DNA from: Anaerohalosphaeraceae bacterium
GTDB taxonomy: Bacteria; Planctomycetota; Phycisphaerae; Sedimentisphaerales; UBA12454
Assembly: GCA_021108375.1 (NCBI GenBank)
Contig: JAIORA010000012.1
Coordinates: 62,001 to 126,000 of the forward strand
Direction of reading: 5' to 3'
DNA length: 64,000 bases
Shown here: one piece after another, positions 1-8,006 of the stretch
How the letters are laid out: every line of letters starts with the position of its first letter
Numbering within the stretch: the first letter of the stretch is position 1
Translations under genes and position numbers: made by a program
Notes under the pieces: model-generated
What the model was told of the DNA's origin: nothing
What the model saw: the letters and a program-made list of their open reading frames with translations, nothing else
Databases searched by the model: none

Positions 1-657
1 GCCGCTGACAGCTCCGGTCGAATAACAATAACTGATATTTCCGTTATAGCTGTATCCTACCAAACCTCCGATTTTGCTGTCATCACCGATTATGCTTATC
101 TGGGCATAGCAGTTGTTGATATTGCCGTTATTGTTATTGCCGACCAATCCGCCGATACGGTCATCACCGGACAGACTGCCAGTCGCACAGCATTCTTCGA
201 TAGTGCCATAGTTAAAACCGGCCAAAGCGCCAATAAAATCAGAATCACATCTGCCGATTATATTGCAGTCAGCCACAGTGAGATTTTTGACCACACCGAC
301 AGAGTCAATATATCCGAACAGACCGAGATAATGGTTCAGCAAATGCCCAGTATTAATTGTAAGGTTGACTATTCCATAGCCATTGCCGTCGAAGTTGCCG
401 GAAAATTGGGACGATGCATCCGGTGAAACAGGTGCATTAGTGTATGTTATCCCCGCAAGGTTAACATCGGTTTCAAGGCGAGTATAATCATCCCAATAAT
501 TCGCATCAGCGACAAAATCGTTAAAATCAGACAACGACTGAATAAGATACGGGTCGCTTTCTGTACCGCTACCGGAAATGGCATAGACATTTATCGAAAG
601 AACAGTCAGAACCAGTAATACAAAAATTGTAAACGTAGATTTGTCAATCTTTTTCAT
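1..657 (-). CDS. Exported GLUG-repeat protein, partial (3' end outside window)
   Basis: Reading the minus strand from an ATG at 657 gives 219 codons with no stop before the window edge. The product starts MKKIDKSTFTIF, followed by a hydrophobic stretch ending near NVYA, a typical signal peptide. After it come GSGTESDPYLIQSLSDFN and then several repeats of the form IGGLVGxNNxGxIxxCY, the GLUG motif seen in secreted or surface proteins, often adhesin- or protease-associated. The ATG at 657 is preferred over the in-frame ATG at 663 because AGGAG (664-668) lies six bases from the former and abuts the latter. The function of the full protein cannot be told from this part. Confidence 0.85.
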   Translation of the reverse strand, partial: MKKIDKSTFTIFVLLVLTVLSINVYAISGSGTESDPYLIQSLSDFNDFVADANYWDDYTRLETDVNLAGITYTNAPVSPDASSQFSGNFDGNGYGIVNLTINTGHLLNHYLGLFGYIDSVGVVKNLTVADCNIIGRCDSDFIGALAGFNYGTIEECCATGSLSGDDRIGGLVGNNNNGNINNCYAQISIIGDDSKIGGLVGYSYNGNISYCYSTGAVSG

Positions 658-709
658 CTTCATCTCCTTTAAAAATTGTTAGGGACCCACCCCCAAGCTT
701 TAACCCGTC

Positions 710-738
710 ATTGTACCAGATTTGTCTTGAAAAGTCAA
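710..738 (-). promoter_or_regulatory. Sigma-70-type promoter of the GLUG protein gene
   Basis: On the minus strand TTGACT (738-733) and TACAAT (715-710) are separated by 17 bases, giving a near-consensus housekeeping promoter about 50 bases ahead of the start codon at 657. Confidence 0.6.
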
Positions 739-799
739 GTGTTTTTCGCTGTTAGCCCAACAGTTTTTCAGCCGGAATAACCGTCAAGATACCGATTTA

Positions 800-1440
800 T
801 TGGGATTTGTTTTTGCGAATGATTTACATCTTTCACTTCGCCATTTAGCCCTGGCAACTTGTTTGCCGGGGTTTTCTTTTGCGAATGATTTACATCTTTC
901 ACTTCGCCGTTTAGCCCTGCCATCACTATGGCAGGGTTGCCCTTTTTCGGCCACAGGTCGGATGTTTAGCCCCCAAGCCTGCTTGGGGGGGCTTTTGTTT
1001 TGAATTTTAATTTTTGGTTATTTGGTATTGTTTAGGATTTAGATATTAGAATTTAGGATTTATTTTCCCGCCCACACCGCCACTTAGCCGTCGTGGCCTG
1101 CCCGACGGTTCACGCTTGCGTATTTTCTATCCCATCCTCATCGCATAAAAGCCGAGCCGCGTGAGCGGCCGGAATACTTCTTGTCATTGCGAGCGCAGCG
1201 CGGCAATCTATCTTTTTACTTTTTTAAAATCTGTGTAATCTGTGAAATCAGTGTCTAAAAACTCTGTGCTCTCTGTGTCCTCTGTGGCTAAAATAATCCG
1301 TGGTTAATTTCTTTTGTCATTCCCGCGAAAGCGGGAATCCATTTTTCTGTATCTTGTTTTTTAATCAGTGCTCTCTGCGTAATCAGTGTTTAAATAATCC
1401 ATCCCGATTTATCGGGATTCCTCAACTCAAAACTCAAAAC
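800..1440. repeat. Block of dispersed intergenic hairpin repeats
   Basis: No gene is seen between 658 and 1460. The block holds three TTAGCCC...GGGTT hairpins with different stems (about 844-872, 912-938, 967-995), a GCCGAG...CCGGA hairpin with a GTGA loop (1151-1174), a GTCATTGCGAG...GCAATCT element (1182-1209), stretches built from the words TCTGTGTAATC / CTCTGTGGCTAAA, and an ATTCCCGC-GAAA-GCGGGAAT hairpin (1319-1338). Near 1014-1062 is a TTTAGGATTTAG-type stretch whose inverse occurs near 28665-28725. The same families recur in nearly every long gap of the window. An apparent open frame at 800-1003 is only a read-through of these repeats. Confidence 0.85.
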
Positions 1441-1460
1441 TACTCATCACCGTGGCAATC

Positions 1461-3161
1461 TCAAGTATGAGATTTTATTTCATACATCGAATCTGACTCT
1501 TTTTGTTTTGCCAGAACCTCTGCGGCAATTTTACGATTAACTATATGGTAGTCCAGCACGCCTGCATAACCGCCGTCGGCATTGCGAACGAGAAGAAAAT
1601 CCTGCTCCTGATTCTTAATTTGTTCAAAAGATTCTGCCAACGGCATTGCCCCATCGACAAACTCGCCCGTCGGACTCATAATATCCATCGCTATCAGCCA
1701 CTCGTTCATCTCCTGATTCGCCATCGCATTGCGAATATCGTTCAGCGTTATCGAGCCGATTGGTTTTTCATTACTATCCAAAACCGGATAACAAAAATTC
1801 GATGTCGAGCTGACCAGCCCAATCACCTCGCCCAGCGACATACCGGCAGTAATAACCGGAACCTTACCATCCATCACGTCCGCAACTTTATGCACCTTAA
1901 TCAAATCTTCCGCTGTAACGTTGAGTCCAATTTCTTTCGCCCAGCCAGCACCGATTTTAACGAATATTGGGCCAATAATTTGCAGCACAAGTGCCCCGCT
2001 GATAACGACCAGCAGCATCATTGAAGCCATCTTTTCCTCAAAGCGACTGCTGGCAATAATCAAAAGTGCTATCGCTATCCCGCCCTGCGGGTAGAGACAA
2101 AGCCCAAGATACTTGCGTACCGATGGAACCGATTTGCTGATTCGAGCACCGATATACGAACCAAACGTCTTGCCGACAATACTGCCGAGAACGTAAGCGA
2201 CTGCCAGCAGCGTTATCACTTTATCGATATGCGCCACATTCAGCCGCGCCCCTGCCAGCACAAAAAACAATACATATATCGGCCCGCTAAGCCTGTGCAT
2301 ATGCTCAAAGCATTTTTCACTTCGTCTGCCGTCAACATTTATCAGCGTAACACCCAGTGCCATAGATGCCAGAATAATATCGAGTCCCAGCGCCCGCGCC
2401 AGACCGATGATGAGCAGCGCAAAGCTCAATGTAAATATCAGCACCTGGTCAGCATCGTCTATCCACTTCAGTATTTTATTGAGTACCATCCCGCCAGCAA
2501 AGCCTATCACCAAGGAGCCTGCAATTTCGATGAACGACCCCGCCATAGCCGACAAAAATCCACCTTCGCCCTGATGGCCGGTAACAACGCCAGCCACACT
2601 TATCCCGATAGCGTAAAGCATCATCGCCAGCGCATCATCGAGGGCAACGATTGCCGTCAGCATCATTGTTAAAGGCCCTCTTGCTTTACACTCCCAAAGC
2701 ACGCTGACTGTTGATGCCGGGTCGGTCGCTGCGCATATCGCACCGAACACTACCGAAACCGCCACCGCCTCCTGCCAGTTAAAAAAGTATATCATCACCG
2801 CAAAGCTCAGCCCGCCGACCAGAACAAATGCCGTCATCCCTTCGAAGAACAGAATCGTAAAAACCTGTTTGCCGAGTTTTGTGAAAACGCTTTTTTTAAG
2901 CTCGCCGCCGATAAGAAAACCTATCACGCCCAACGCAAAAACGTTGAACACTTCCAGCTTTGCAATCGTTTGCTCGGATATGAAGCCCGTCATCGGGCCA
3001 AGAGCGATACCTATTATAAGGTATCCGACAATGCTCGGCAGATGCAGCCGCGCAAAGAGCTTAGCGCCGGTAGTCGCCAGAAAAATCGCCAGCCCGACCA
3101 GCAGTATGATATTCGTGTGATAAATATCAAAACTTTTCAAATGTTCTATAAATTCATACAT
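1461..3161 (-). CDS. Cation:proton antiporter with C-terminal CBS domains
   Basis: A 566-residue membrane protein with about 11-12 hydrophobic segments in the first 400 residues, matching the CPA-type sodium/hydrogen exchanger fold (the LHLPSIVGYLIIGIALGP and AALDDALAMM-like regions are characteristic; an acidic pair is retained as ALDDALA near residue 175). The C-terminal part, roughly residues 425-545, has two CBS-like repeats (VITAGMSLGEVIGLV; GSITLNDIRNAM), likely a nucleotide-sensing regulator. It would exchange Na+ or K+ for protons across the inner membrane. It is a single-gene unit, flanked on both sides by repeat blocks, with no strong ribosome site at the ATG at 3161. The ion specificity cannot be assigned from sequence. 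Confidence 0.85.
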   Translation of the reverse strand: MYEFIEHLKSFDIYHTNIILLVGLAIFLATTGAKLFARLHLPSIVGYLIIGIALGPMTGFISEQTIAKLEVFNVFALGVIGFLIGGELKKSVFTKLGKQVFTILFFEGMTAFVLVGGLSFAVMIYFFNWQEAVAVSVVFGAICAATDPASTVSVLWECKARGPLTMMLTAIVALDDALAMMLYAIGISVAGVVTGHQGEGGFLSAMAGSFIEIAGSLVIGFAGGMVLNKILKWIDDADQVLIFTLSFALLIIGLARALGLDIILASMALGVTLINVDGRRSEKCFEHMHRLSGPIYVLFFVLAGARLNVAHIDKVITLLAVAYVLGSIVGKTFGSYIGARISKSVPSVRKYLGLCLYPQGGIAIALLIIASSRFEEKMASMMLLVVISGALVLQIIGPIFVKIGAGWAKEIGLNVTAEDLIKVHKVADVMDGKVPVITAGMSLGEVIGLVSSTSNFCYPVLDSNEKPIGSITLNDIRNAMANQEMNEWLIAMDIMSPTGEFVDGAMPLAESFEQIKNQEQDFLLVRNADGGYAGVLDYHIVNRKIAAEVLAKQKESDSMYEIKSHT

Positions 3162-3189
3162 TTTAGTTCTCTGAAAGTTCTCTAAAAAC

Positions 3190-3830
3190 CTACGTAATCA
3201 GTGTTTAAATAATCCGTGTCTAAAAAATAAAATATCCATCCCGATTTATCGGGATTCCTCAACTCAAAACTAACAATCTCTGTGGCTAAATAATCTGCGT
3301 ACAATTTCCGCTTCCTGCCCACAAACCAAAAGAGGCGATTTTATCTGTTTTAACTTTCACGAGCAAGACAAAAAAACCACCTTTTTTCGCCAATCCCGCT
3401 CATATCGCCATTTAGCCCCGGCAACTTGTTTGCTGGGGTTTTCTTTTACGAATGGCAATTCCCTTATTTAGCCCCCTGATTCATCAGGGGTTTGTTTTTG
3501 CGAATAATTTGCATCTTCCCCATCGCCATTTAGCCGTCGTGGCCTGCCCGACGGTTCACGCTTCCGTATTTTCTATCCCATCCTCATCGCATAAAAGCCG
3601 AGCGACGTAAGTCGCCGGAATAGTTAGCCCTTTTCGGCCGCAGGCCGAATGTTTAGCCCCCAAATCTGCTTGGGGGGCTCTGTCATTGCGAGCGCAGCGA
3701 AGCAATCTCTTTTTTTTTAGCCCCTGGGTCTTGTCCCGGGGGTATCTGCATCCTGTTTATCACCCCTCCACACATCGCCATTTACACCCCAAAAATCGGC
3801 AAAAAACGTCTTTTGCGGTCTTTTTGATCT
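3190..3830. repeat. Block of dispersed intergenic hairpin repeats
   Basis: Contains an ATCCCGATTTATCGGGAT palindrome near 3238, TTAGCCCC...GGGG hairpins near 3413, 3469, 3652 and 3719 with four different stems, a GCCGAG hairpin with stem CGAC/GTCG and GTAA loop (3597-3620), and a GTCATTGCGAG...GCAATCT element near 3681. No gene is supported here. Confidence 0.85.
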
Positions 3831-3835
3831 ACCCC

Positions 3836-3864
3836 TTGACATTTCCTACTAATCTGGTTAGAAT
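3836..3864 (+). promoter_or_regulatory. Promoter of pckG
   Basis: TTGACA (3836-3841) and TAGAAT (3859-3864) with a 17-base spacer, about 75 bases ahead of the pckG start. This is a near-perfect sigma-70 promoter. Confidence 0.75.
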
Positions 3865-3940
3865 CAGGTGCTTTTTTGAGCGTGTTCTTCCGAAAAAGCC
3901 CAATCAACTATAATTTTATAGAAAGGAACAAGGGACAAAA

Positions 3941-5821
3941 ATGGGAATTCAAGACATTCAACAAATTTTAGAGAGCAATCTGGATAGCAAAAACCTTAGC
4001 AAGCTGACAGCACTGAACAACGAAAAGCTGCACAAGTTTATCGCCGACGCTATCGAGCTGGCAAAACCAAAATCGGTTTTCGTCTGCACCGACTCCGCAG
4101 AGGACATTGCCTATATCCGTAATCGTGCCATCGAGCTCGGCGAGGAAAACAAGCTCGCAATCGAAGGCCACACATATCACTTTGACGGCTACTTCGACCA
4201 GGGCAGAGACAAATCAGTTACGAAATATCTGCTCAAGCCCGGCCAGGACCTCGGCGAAAGAATCAACTCCACCGATGCCGCCAGCGGAACCGCTGAGATA
4301 AACAGCCTGATGAAAGGCATTATGGCCGGCAGAGAAATGCTCGTCTGCTTCTTCTGTCTCGGCCCGACAAATTCAGATTTCTCCATCAGCTGCGCACAGA
4401 TAACCGACTCGCCATACGTCGCACACAGCGAACACATCCTCTATCGCAGCGGCTACGAGCAATTCAAAACTCTCGGCAGCAGTCCCGAATTTTTCCGCTT
4501 TTTGCACAGCGAAGGCGAACTCGAAAACGGTGTCAGCAAAAACATCGAGGGCAAACGAATCTATATGGACCTCAACAACGAAATCGTTTACTCGGTCAAC
4601 ACCCAGTACGCCGGCAACACCGTTGGCCTCAAAAAGCTGGCACTTCGCCTCGCTATCAACCGGTCGTCTAAACAAGGCTGGCTCGCCGAACATATGTTCG
4701 TTATGGGTGCTCAAGGCCCCGGCGGCAGAGTTACATACTTCACCGGCGCATTCCCCTCAGCCTGCGGCAAAACATCGACCGCGATGCTTGACGGCCAAAC
4801 AATTATCGGCGATGACATCGCATACTTCCGTAACATCGATGGACAGGTACGCACCGTCAACGTTGAAAAAGGAATTTTCGGCATCATCCGTGATGTCAAC
4901 ACTGACGACGACCCTGTCATTTATGATGTACTCAACGAGCCTGGCGAAATCATTTTCGGCAATGTCCTCGTCAAAGACGGCAAGCCAGCCTGGCTCGGAA
5001 TGGGCGAAGAATTACCAACCGATGGCGTTAACTATTGCGGCCAGTGGAGTCCCGACCAAAAAGGCCCTGATGGCAAAGCAACTACCGCTTCGCACAAAAA
5101 CGCGAGATACACAATCGCAATTTCCAGCCTTGCAAATCGCGACCCGATGGCAGACGCTCCTGAGGGCGTTGTCGTTGGCGGCGTAATTTATGGCGGACGC
5201 GACAGCGACACCTGCGTACCGGTCGAGCAGGCCTTCAACTGGACCGAGGGCATTATTGCCAAAGGCGCATCGCTTGAATCGGAAACTACCGCCGCGACTC
5301 TTGGAGCGGAGGGCGTGCGTTCGTTTAATATAATGAGCAATCTGGATTTCCTTTCACTGCCGCTTGGCCGATACGTCCAGAACAATCTCGATTTCGGCAA
5401 CAGCGTGAAGAACCCGCCGCTGATTTTCTCGGTGAACTATTTCCTCAAGGGTGCTGATGGCGAGTATCTTAATGGAATGCGGGACAAGATGGTTTGGATT
5501 CTCTGGGCCGAGCTTTGCGTTAACGGCGACGTTGAGAAGATTAAAACTCCTACTGGCTACATTCCCAAATATGCGGACTTGAAGAAACTGTTTAAGGAAA
5601 AACTTGACAAGGATTACACTGAAGCCGAGTATGTGGAGCAGTTTTCGATTCGGACTCCGGCTTTGCTTGCTAAGATTGACAGAATTGAGAAGATTTACAA
5701 GGAGCAGGTTCCGGATACCCCTGCGTTGGTTTATGAGATTTTCACAAAGCACCGGGATGCTCTTAATGCCGCCGCTAAAAAGTATGGCGAATGCATTTCA
5801 CCATTGACATTAGATGCATAA
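3941..5821 (+). CDS. pckG: Phosphoenolpyruvate carboxykinase (GTP-type)
   Basis: A 626-residue cytosolic enzyme that interconverts oxaloacetate and phosphoenolpyruvate with GTP/GDP (or IDP). The kinase-1a P-loop FPSACGKTST lies at residues 261-270, ahead of the metal-binding GDD (280-282); the cysteine in the P-loop is the hyper-reactive residue typical of the GTP class. The length agrees with the GTP family (about 600-620) rather than the ATP family (about 540). An AAGGA/AAGGGA ribosome site precedes the ATG. It is transcribed alone, from the promoter at 3836-3864 to a hairpin terminator at 5858. In an anaerobe it may run in either direction; the sequence does not show which. Confidence 0.93.
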   Translation: MGIQDIQQILESNLDSKNLSKLTALNNEKLHKFIADAIELAKPKSVFVCTDSAEDIAYIRNRAIELGEENKLAIEGHTYHFDGYFDQGRDKSVTKYLLKPGQDLGERINSTDAASGTAEINSLMKGIMAGREMLVCFFCLGPTNSDFSISCAQITDSPYVAHSEHILYRSGYEQFKTLGSSPEFFRFLHSEGELENGVSKNIEGKRIYMDLNNEIVYSVNTQYAGNTVGLKKLALRLAINRSSKQGWLAEHMFVMGAQGPGGRVTYFTGAFPSACGKTSTAMLDGQTIIGDDIAYFRNIDGQVRTVNVEKGIFGIIRDVNTDDDPVIYDVLNEPGEIIFGNVLVKDGKPAWLGMGEELPTDGVNYCGQWSPDQKGPDGKATTASHKNARYTIAISSLANRDPMADAPEGVVVGGVIYGGRDSDTCVPVEQAFNWTEGIIAKGASLESETTAATLGAEGVRSFNIMSNLDFLSLPLGRYVQNNLDFGNSVKNPPLIFSVNYFLKGADGEYLNGMRDKMVWILWAELCVNGDVEKIKTPTGYIPKYADLKKLFKEKLDKDYTEAEYVEQFSIRTPALLAKIDRIEKIYKEQVPDTPALVYEIFTKHRDALNAAAKKYGECISPLTLDA

Positions 5822-5857
5822 AAATTTTGAATTTAAAAGTTAGAGATTAAAAGTTAG

Positions 5858-5890
5858 CCCCCGAATTACAATTCGGGGGTTTTCTTTTTT
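5858..5890 (+). terminator. Terminator of pckG, formed by a repeat-family hairpin
   Basis: Stem CCCCCGAATT (5858-5867) pairs with AATTCGGGGG (5870-5879) and is followed by TTTTCTTTTTT. It is a member of the TTAGCCCC hairpin family and shows that such elements can serve as intrinsic terminators. Confidence 0.75.
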
Positions 5891-6275
5891 GTTTAGTCTC
5901 GGCAACTTGTTTGCCGGGTTTTATTTTTGCGAATGGCAATTCCCTTATTTAGCCCCCTGATTCATCAGGGGGTTTTGTTTTACGAATGGTTTGTCGCATC
6001 AACACCGACTTTGTCATTTAGCCCCCAAGCCTGCTTGGGGGTTCGTGCTTGCATATGTCCTATCCCTTTCCCACCGCATAGTAGCCGAGCCGCGGAAGCG
6101 GCCGGACAAAAATCCCGTAGGGATTTAATAATAATAGCCCCGTGTGAGCGAAGCGAAACTCGGGGAAAAAGGAATCGTCCCCACCCCGACCCCGTAGGGG
6201 TCGAATAACCTTTTGCCCTTTGTCATTGCGAGGCGATTTTCCGCCGTGGCAATCTCAATTTTTGAGACACAGATT
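5891..6275. repeat. Block of dispersed intergenic hairpin repeats
   Basis: Contains TTAGCCCC-type hairpins near 5893, 5948 and 6017, a GCCGAG hairpin with stem CCGC/GCGG and GGAA loop (6084-6106), a TAGCCCCGTGTGAGCGAAGC element near 6134 that recurs near 7161, and a GTCATTGCGAGG...GCAATCT element near 6220. No gene is supported. Confidence 0.85.
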
Positions 6276-6288
6276 TACACGGTTTTTT

Positions 6289-6735
6289 TTATGATGGCTT
6301 TTTAATGGAAAACACTTGTTTTGGATAATCGATAATAAGTTTATAATCTTTCAAAAAATCATCTACCCCTAAGATTAAAGTGTTGATATTTTCGCAAACA
6401 GCAAATTGATGTTTTTTAATTTCTATTACAGGATTAGTTGTTACTGAGTTGCTTTTGTCATAAGACAGCAACTGCATTGTAAAGGTATGCATATAAAAAC
6501 GGACATCTCCGCCAACACCGGAACCAAAGTCGCACTCCACTTCTGCTCCTTTGAGATTGTGATATACTTCTTTTGCAATATATCCCGGAACAATAGTTCG
6601 ATCTGCGCCTGTATCGATAAGTCCCCATGTTGGAAACTCAAATCCATTTTCCGGATTAGTCAAAATTACCGGCACAAGCGGCGAGGGGGTACGTGATATT
6701 TGGTCTTTTCTAAATGGATAATTTGATATGGGCAT
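6289..6735 (-). CDS. Retropepsin-like aspartic protease
   Basis: A 148-residue protein with WGLIDTGADRTIVP near residues 37-50, which carries the DTG(A) catalytic signature of retroviral-type aspartic proteases, and a distal hydrophobic-Gly segment NTLILGVDDFL near residue 119 that fits the second conserved loop of the fold (ILG followed by an acidic residue). Such single-domain proteins dimerise to make the active site. The gene starts on the base directly after the stop codon of the 64-residue upstream gene, so the two are surely co-translated. Substrates are unknown. Base composition is more AT-rich than in the metabolic genes nearby, which fits mobile origin but does not prove it. Confidence 0.8.
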   Translation of the reverse strand: MPISNYPFRKDQISRTPSPLVPVILTNPENGFEFPTWGLIDTGADRTIVPGYIAKEVYHNLKGAEVECDFGSGVGGDVRFYMHTFTMQLLSYDKSNSVTTNPVIEIKKHQFAVCENINTLILGVDDFLKDYKLIIDYPKQVFSIKKPS

Positions 6736-6930
6736 TTAAAAGACATGTATCATATTTTTGGTTGGGATAAAAAAAACAACAGGCGTATTAAACCCTTTTT
6801 TGATGGCACGTTTTCTAACAATGCACGGGTCCGTTCCGAAAGCAACAACGGTTTTGGTATTGAATGACTCGGTGGCTACAAATTTCCCTGCATACTTTGC
6901 GCTACCATTTACTATTGTCCTCGTGTGCAT
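6736..6930 (-). CDS. Small DUF5678-like protein
   Basis: A 64-residue protein, MHTRTIVNGSAKYAGKFVA at the start, with the pattern YAGKFVA...VVAFGTDPCIVRKRAIKKG...PVVFFIP that I recognise as the DUF5678 type, short proteins commonly found directly upstream of retropepsin-like genes in bacteria and archaea. AGGGA lies five bases ahead of the ATG. The gene abuts the protease gene with no intervening base. It may be a substrate, inhibitor or partner of the protease; the sequence does not decide. Confidence 0.65.
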   Translation of the reverse strand: MHTRTIVNGSAKYAGKFVATESFNTKTVVAFGTDPCIVRKRAIKKGFNTPVVFFIPTKNMIHVF

Positions 6931-7079
6931 CGCTTATCCCTAAATTTTGCTCTGACTCTACTTGCACATTATACCAAATAATACGCAAAGGTCAAGAGCA
7001 ACTGCTGATTTATCGACTGTAACGACTTATTACCATTAAATTTAGGTCTTTTAGACCGTCCACAATCAAACTCGCCCAT

Positions 7080-7282
7080 TTTACGGCCCTAAGGCCGGTT
7101 GTCAAATCTTTTTGTCATTACGAGGCGTTGTTTTTAAACCCCGAAGGGGTTAAATAATAATAGCCCCGTGTGAGCGAAGCGAAACTCGGGGAAAAAGGAA
7201 TCGCCCCCACCCCGACTCCGTAGGGGTCGAATAACCTTTTGCCTTTTGTCATTGCGAGGCCGTAGGCCGTGGCAATCTATTT
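7080..7282. repeat. Block of dispersed intergenic repeats
   Basis: Holds GTCATTACGAGGCG (near 7104), a second copy of the TAGCCCCGTGTGAGCGAAGC element (near 7161) and a GTCATTGCGAGGCCGTAGGCC...GCAATCT element (near 7247). The part between 6931 and 7080 shows no recognisable feature. Confidence 0.8.
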
Positions 7283-7288
7283 TTGTCC

Positions 7289-7344
7289 TTGCAATGTCGA
7301 CAAATCAGGCTATAATTTATACAGATTCAGGCCAAAAAAAGGAG
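7289..7344 (+). promoter_or_regulatory. Orphan promoter and ribosome binding site without a gene
   Basis: TTGCAA (7289-7294), a 16-base spacer and TATAAT (7311-7316) form a plausible plus-strand promoter, followed by AAAGGAG (7338-7344), a strong ribosome site. No start codon follows at a usable distance, and the next gene lies on the other strand. This may be a relic of a gene removed when the neighbouring two-gene system arrived. Confidence 0.4.
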
Positions 7345-7387
7345 AGTAAAAACCGCATCACTAATTAAAGCAGCTAATAACACACAA

Positions 7388-8005
7388 TTACATTTCCATG
7401 ATAATTTTCTTAAATGGTTTTAATACGTGGTGGTCTGGTGACCAAACTTTTGCCTTAAACGCAAGACCAATCGGCTGACCAGCATAATCATTTTTTCCTG
7501 CCAAAAAACAATGGAGTTTATTTTTGTGAATATGAGAGAGTTGCTCGCCTTTGGCTTTTGCGCATTTTAGATAATCATCCACACATTTCATAAGTGGGTC
7601 ATCTTTAACCGTCAAAAGACATAAATCTTCAAGCGTTCCTTTGGGCTTTTCAGGGCCGGGAAATATTATAAACGCTGTTTTCATCTTAGAATTTTGTGCG
7701 TATTCAAACGGTTTCTCTGGCACAGGCATATTTGTTTGCCCCATAGAGTGCCGAATGCTTCTTGTGGCAGCCTCAGCATCGGTTTCGGCATCACGAGCTA
7801 TAACTATCGTATCCACTTCTTCAAATCCGTCCATGTTGATTAAATTTGAGAGATAACTGGATAATTTGTCGTTTCCTTTAAAATCCATCACTTGAACATT
7901 TTCATCGTTTCGGTAAAAATCACACGCATGGCAAAAGAAATGGTAATCATCCTTACCTTCAGCGAGAAGTAGTTTTTTGCGCGTTATCGATTCTGGCTTG
8001 GACAA
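7388..8005 (-). CDS. Toprim-like (DUF3226-type) protein, partner of upstream ATPase
   Basis: A 205-residue protein with KLLLAEGKDDYHFF near residues 11-24, whose glutamate begins a Toprim-type active site, and VIARDAETDAE near residue 70, giving the paired acidic residues of the second motif. This matches the DUF3226 group, Toprim proteins encoded beside AAA ATPases. Only a TTG (8005-8003) can be the start: GGAGG (8019-8015) lies nine bases upstream, inside the last codons of the ATPase gene, and the frame is closed by a stop just upstream. Translation is therefore coupled to the ATPase. By analogy with OLD and PARIS systems it may be the nuclease or effector arm; that is inference. Confidence 0.75.
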   Translation of the reverse strand: MSKPESITRKKLLLAEGKDDYHFFCHACDFYRNDENVQVMDFKGNDKLSSYLSNLINMDGFEEVDTIVIARDAETDAEAATRSIRHSMGQTNMPVPEKPFEYAQNSKMKTAFIIFPGPEKPKGTLEDLCLLTVKDDPLMKCVDDYLKCAKAKGEQLSHIHKNKLHCFLAGKNDYAGQPIGLAFKAKVWSPDHHVLKPFKKIIMEM

Positions 8006-8006
8006 A

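Noticed and set aside
800-1003. Open frame of 67 codons on the plus strand
   Set aside because: It reads through two near-identical repeat units (the same LHLSLRxLAL words twice) and has no ribosome site.
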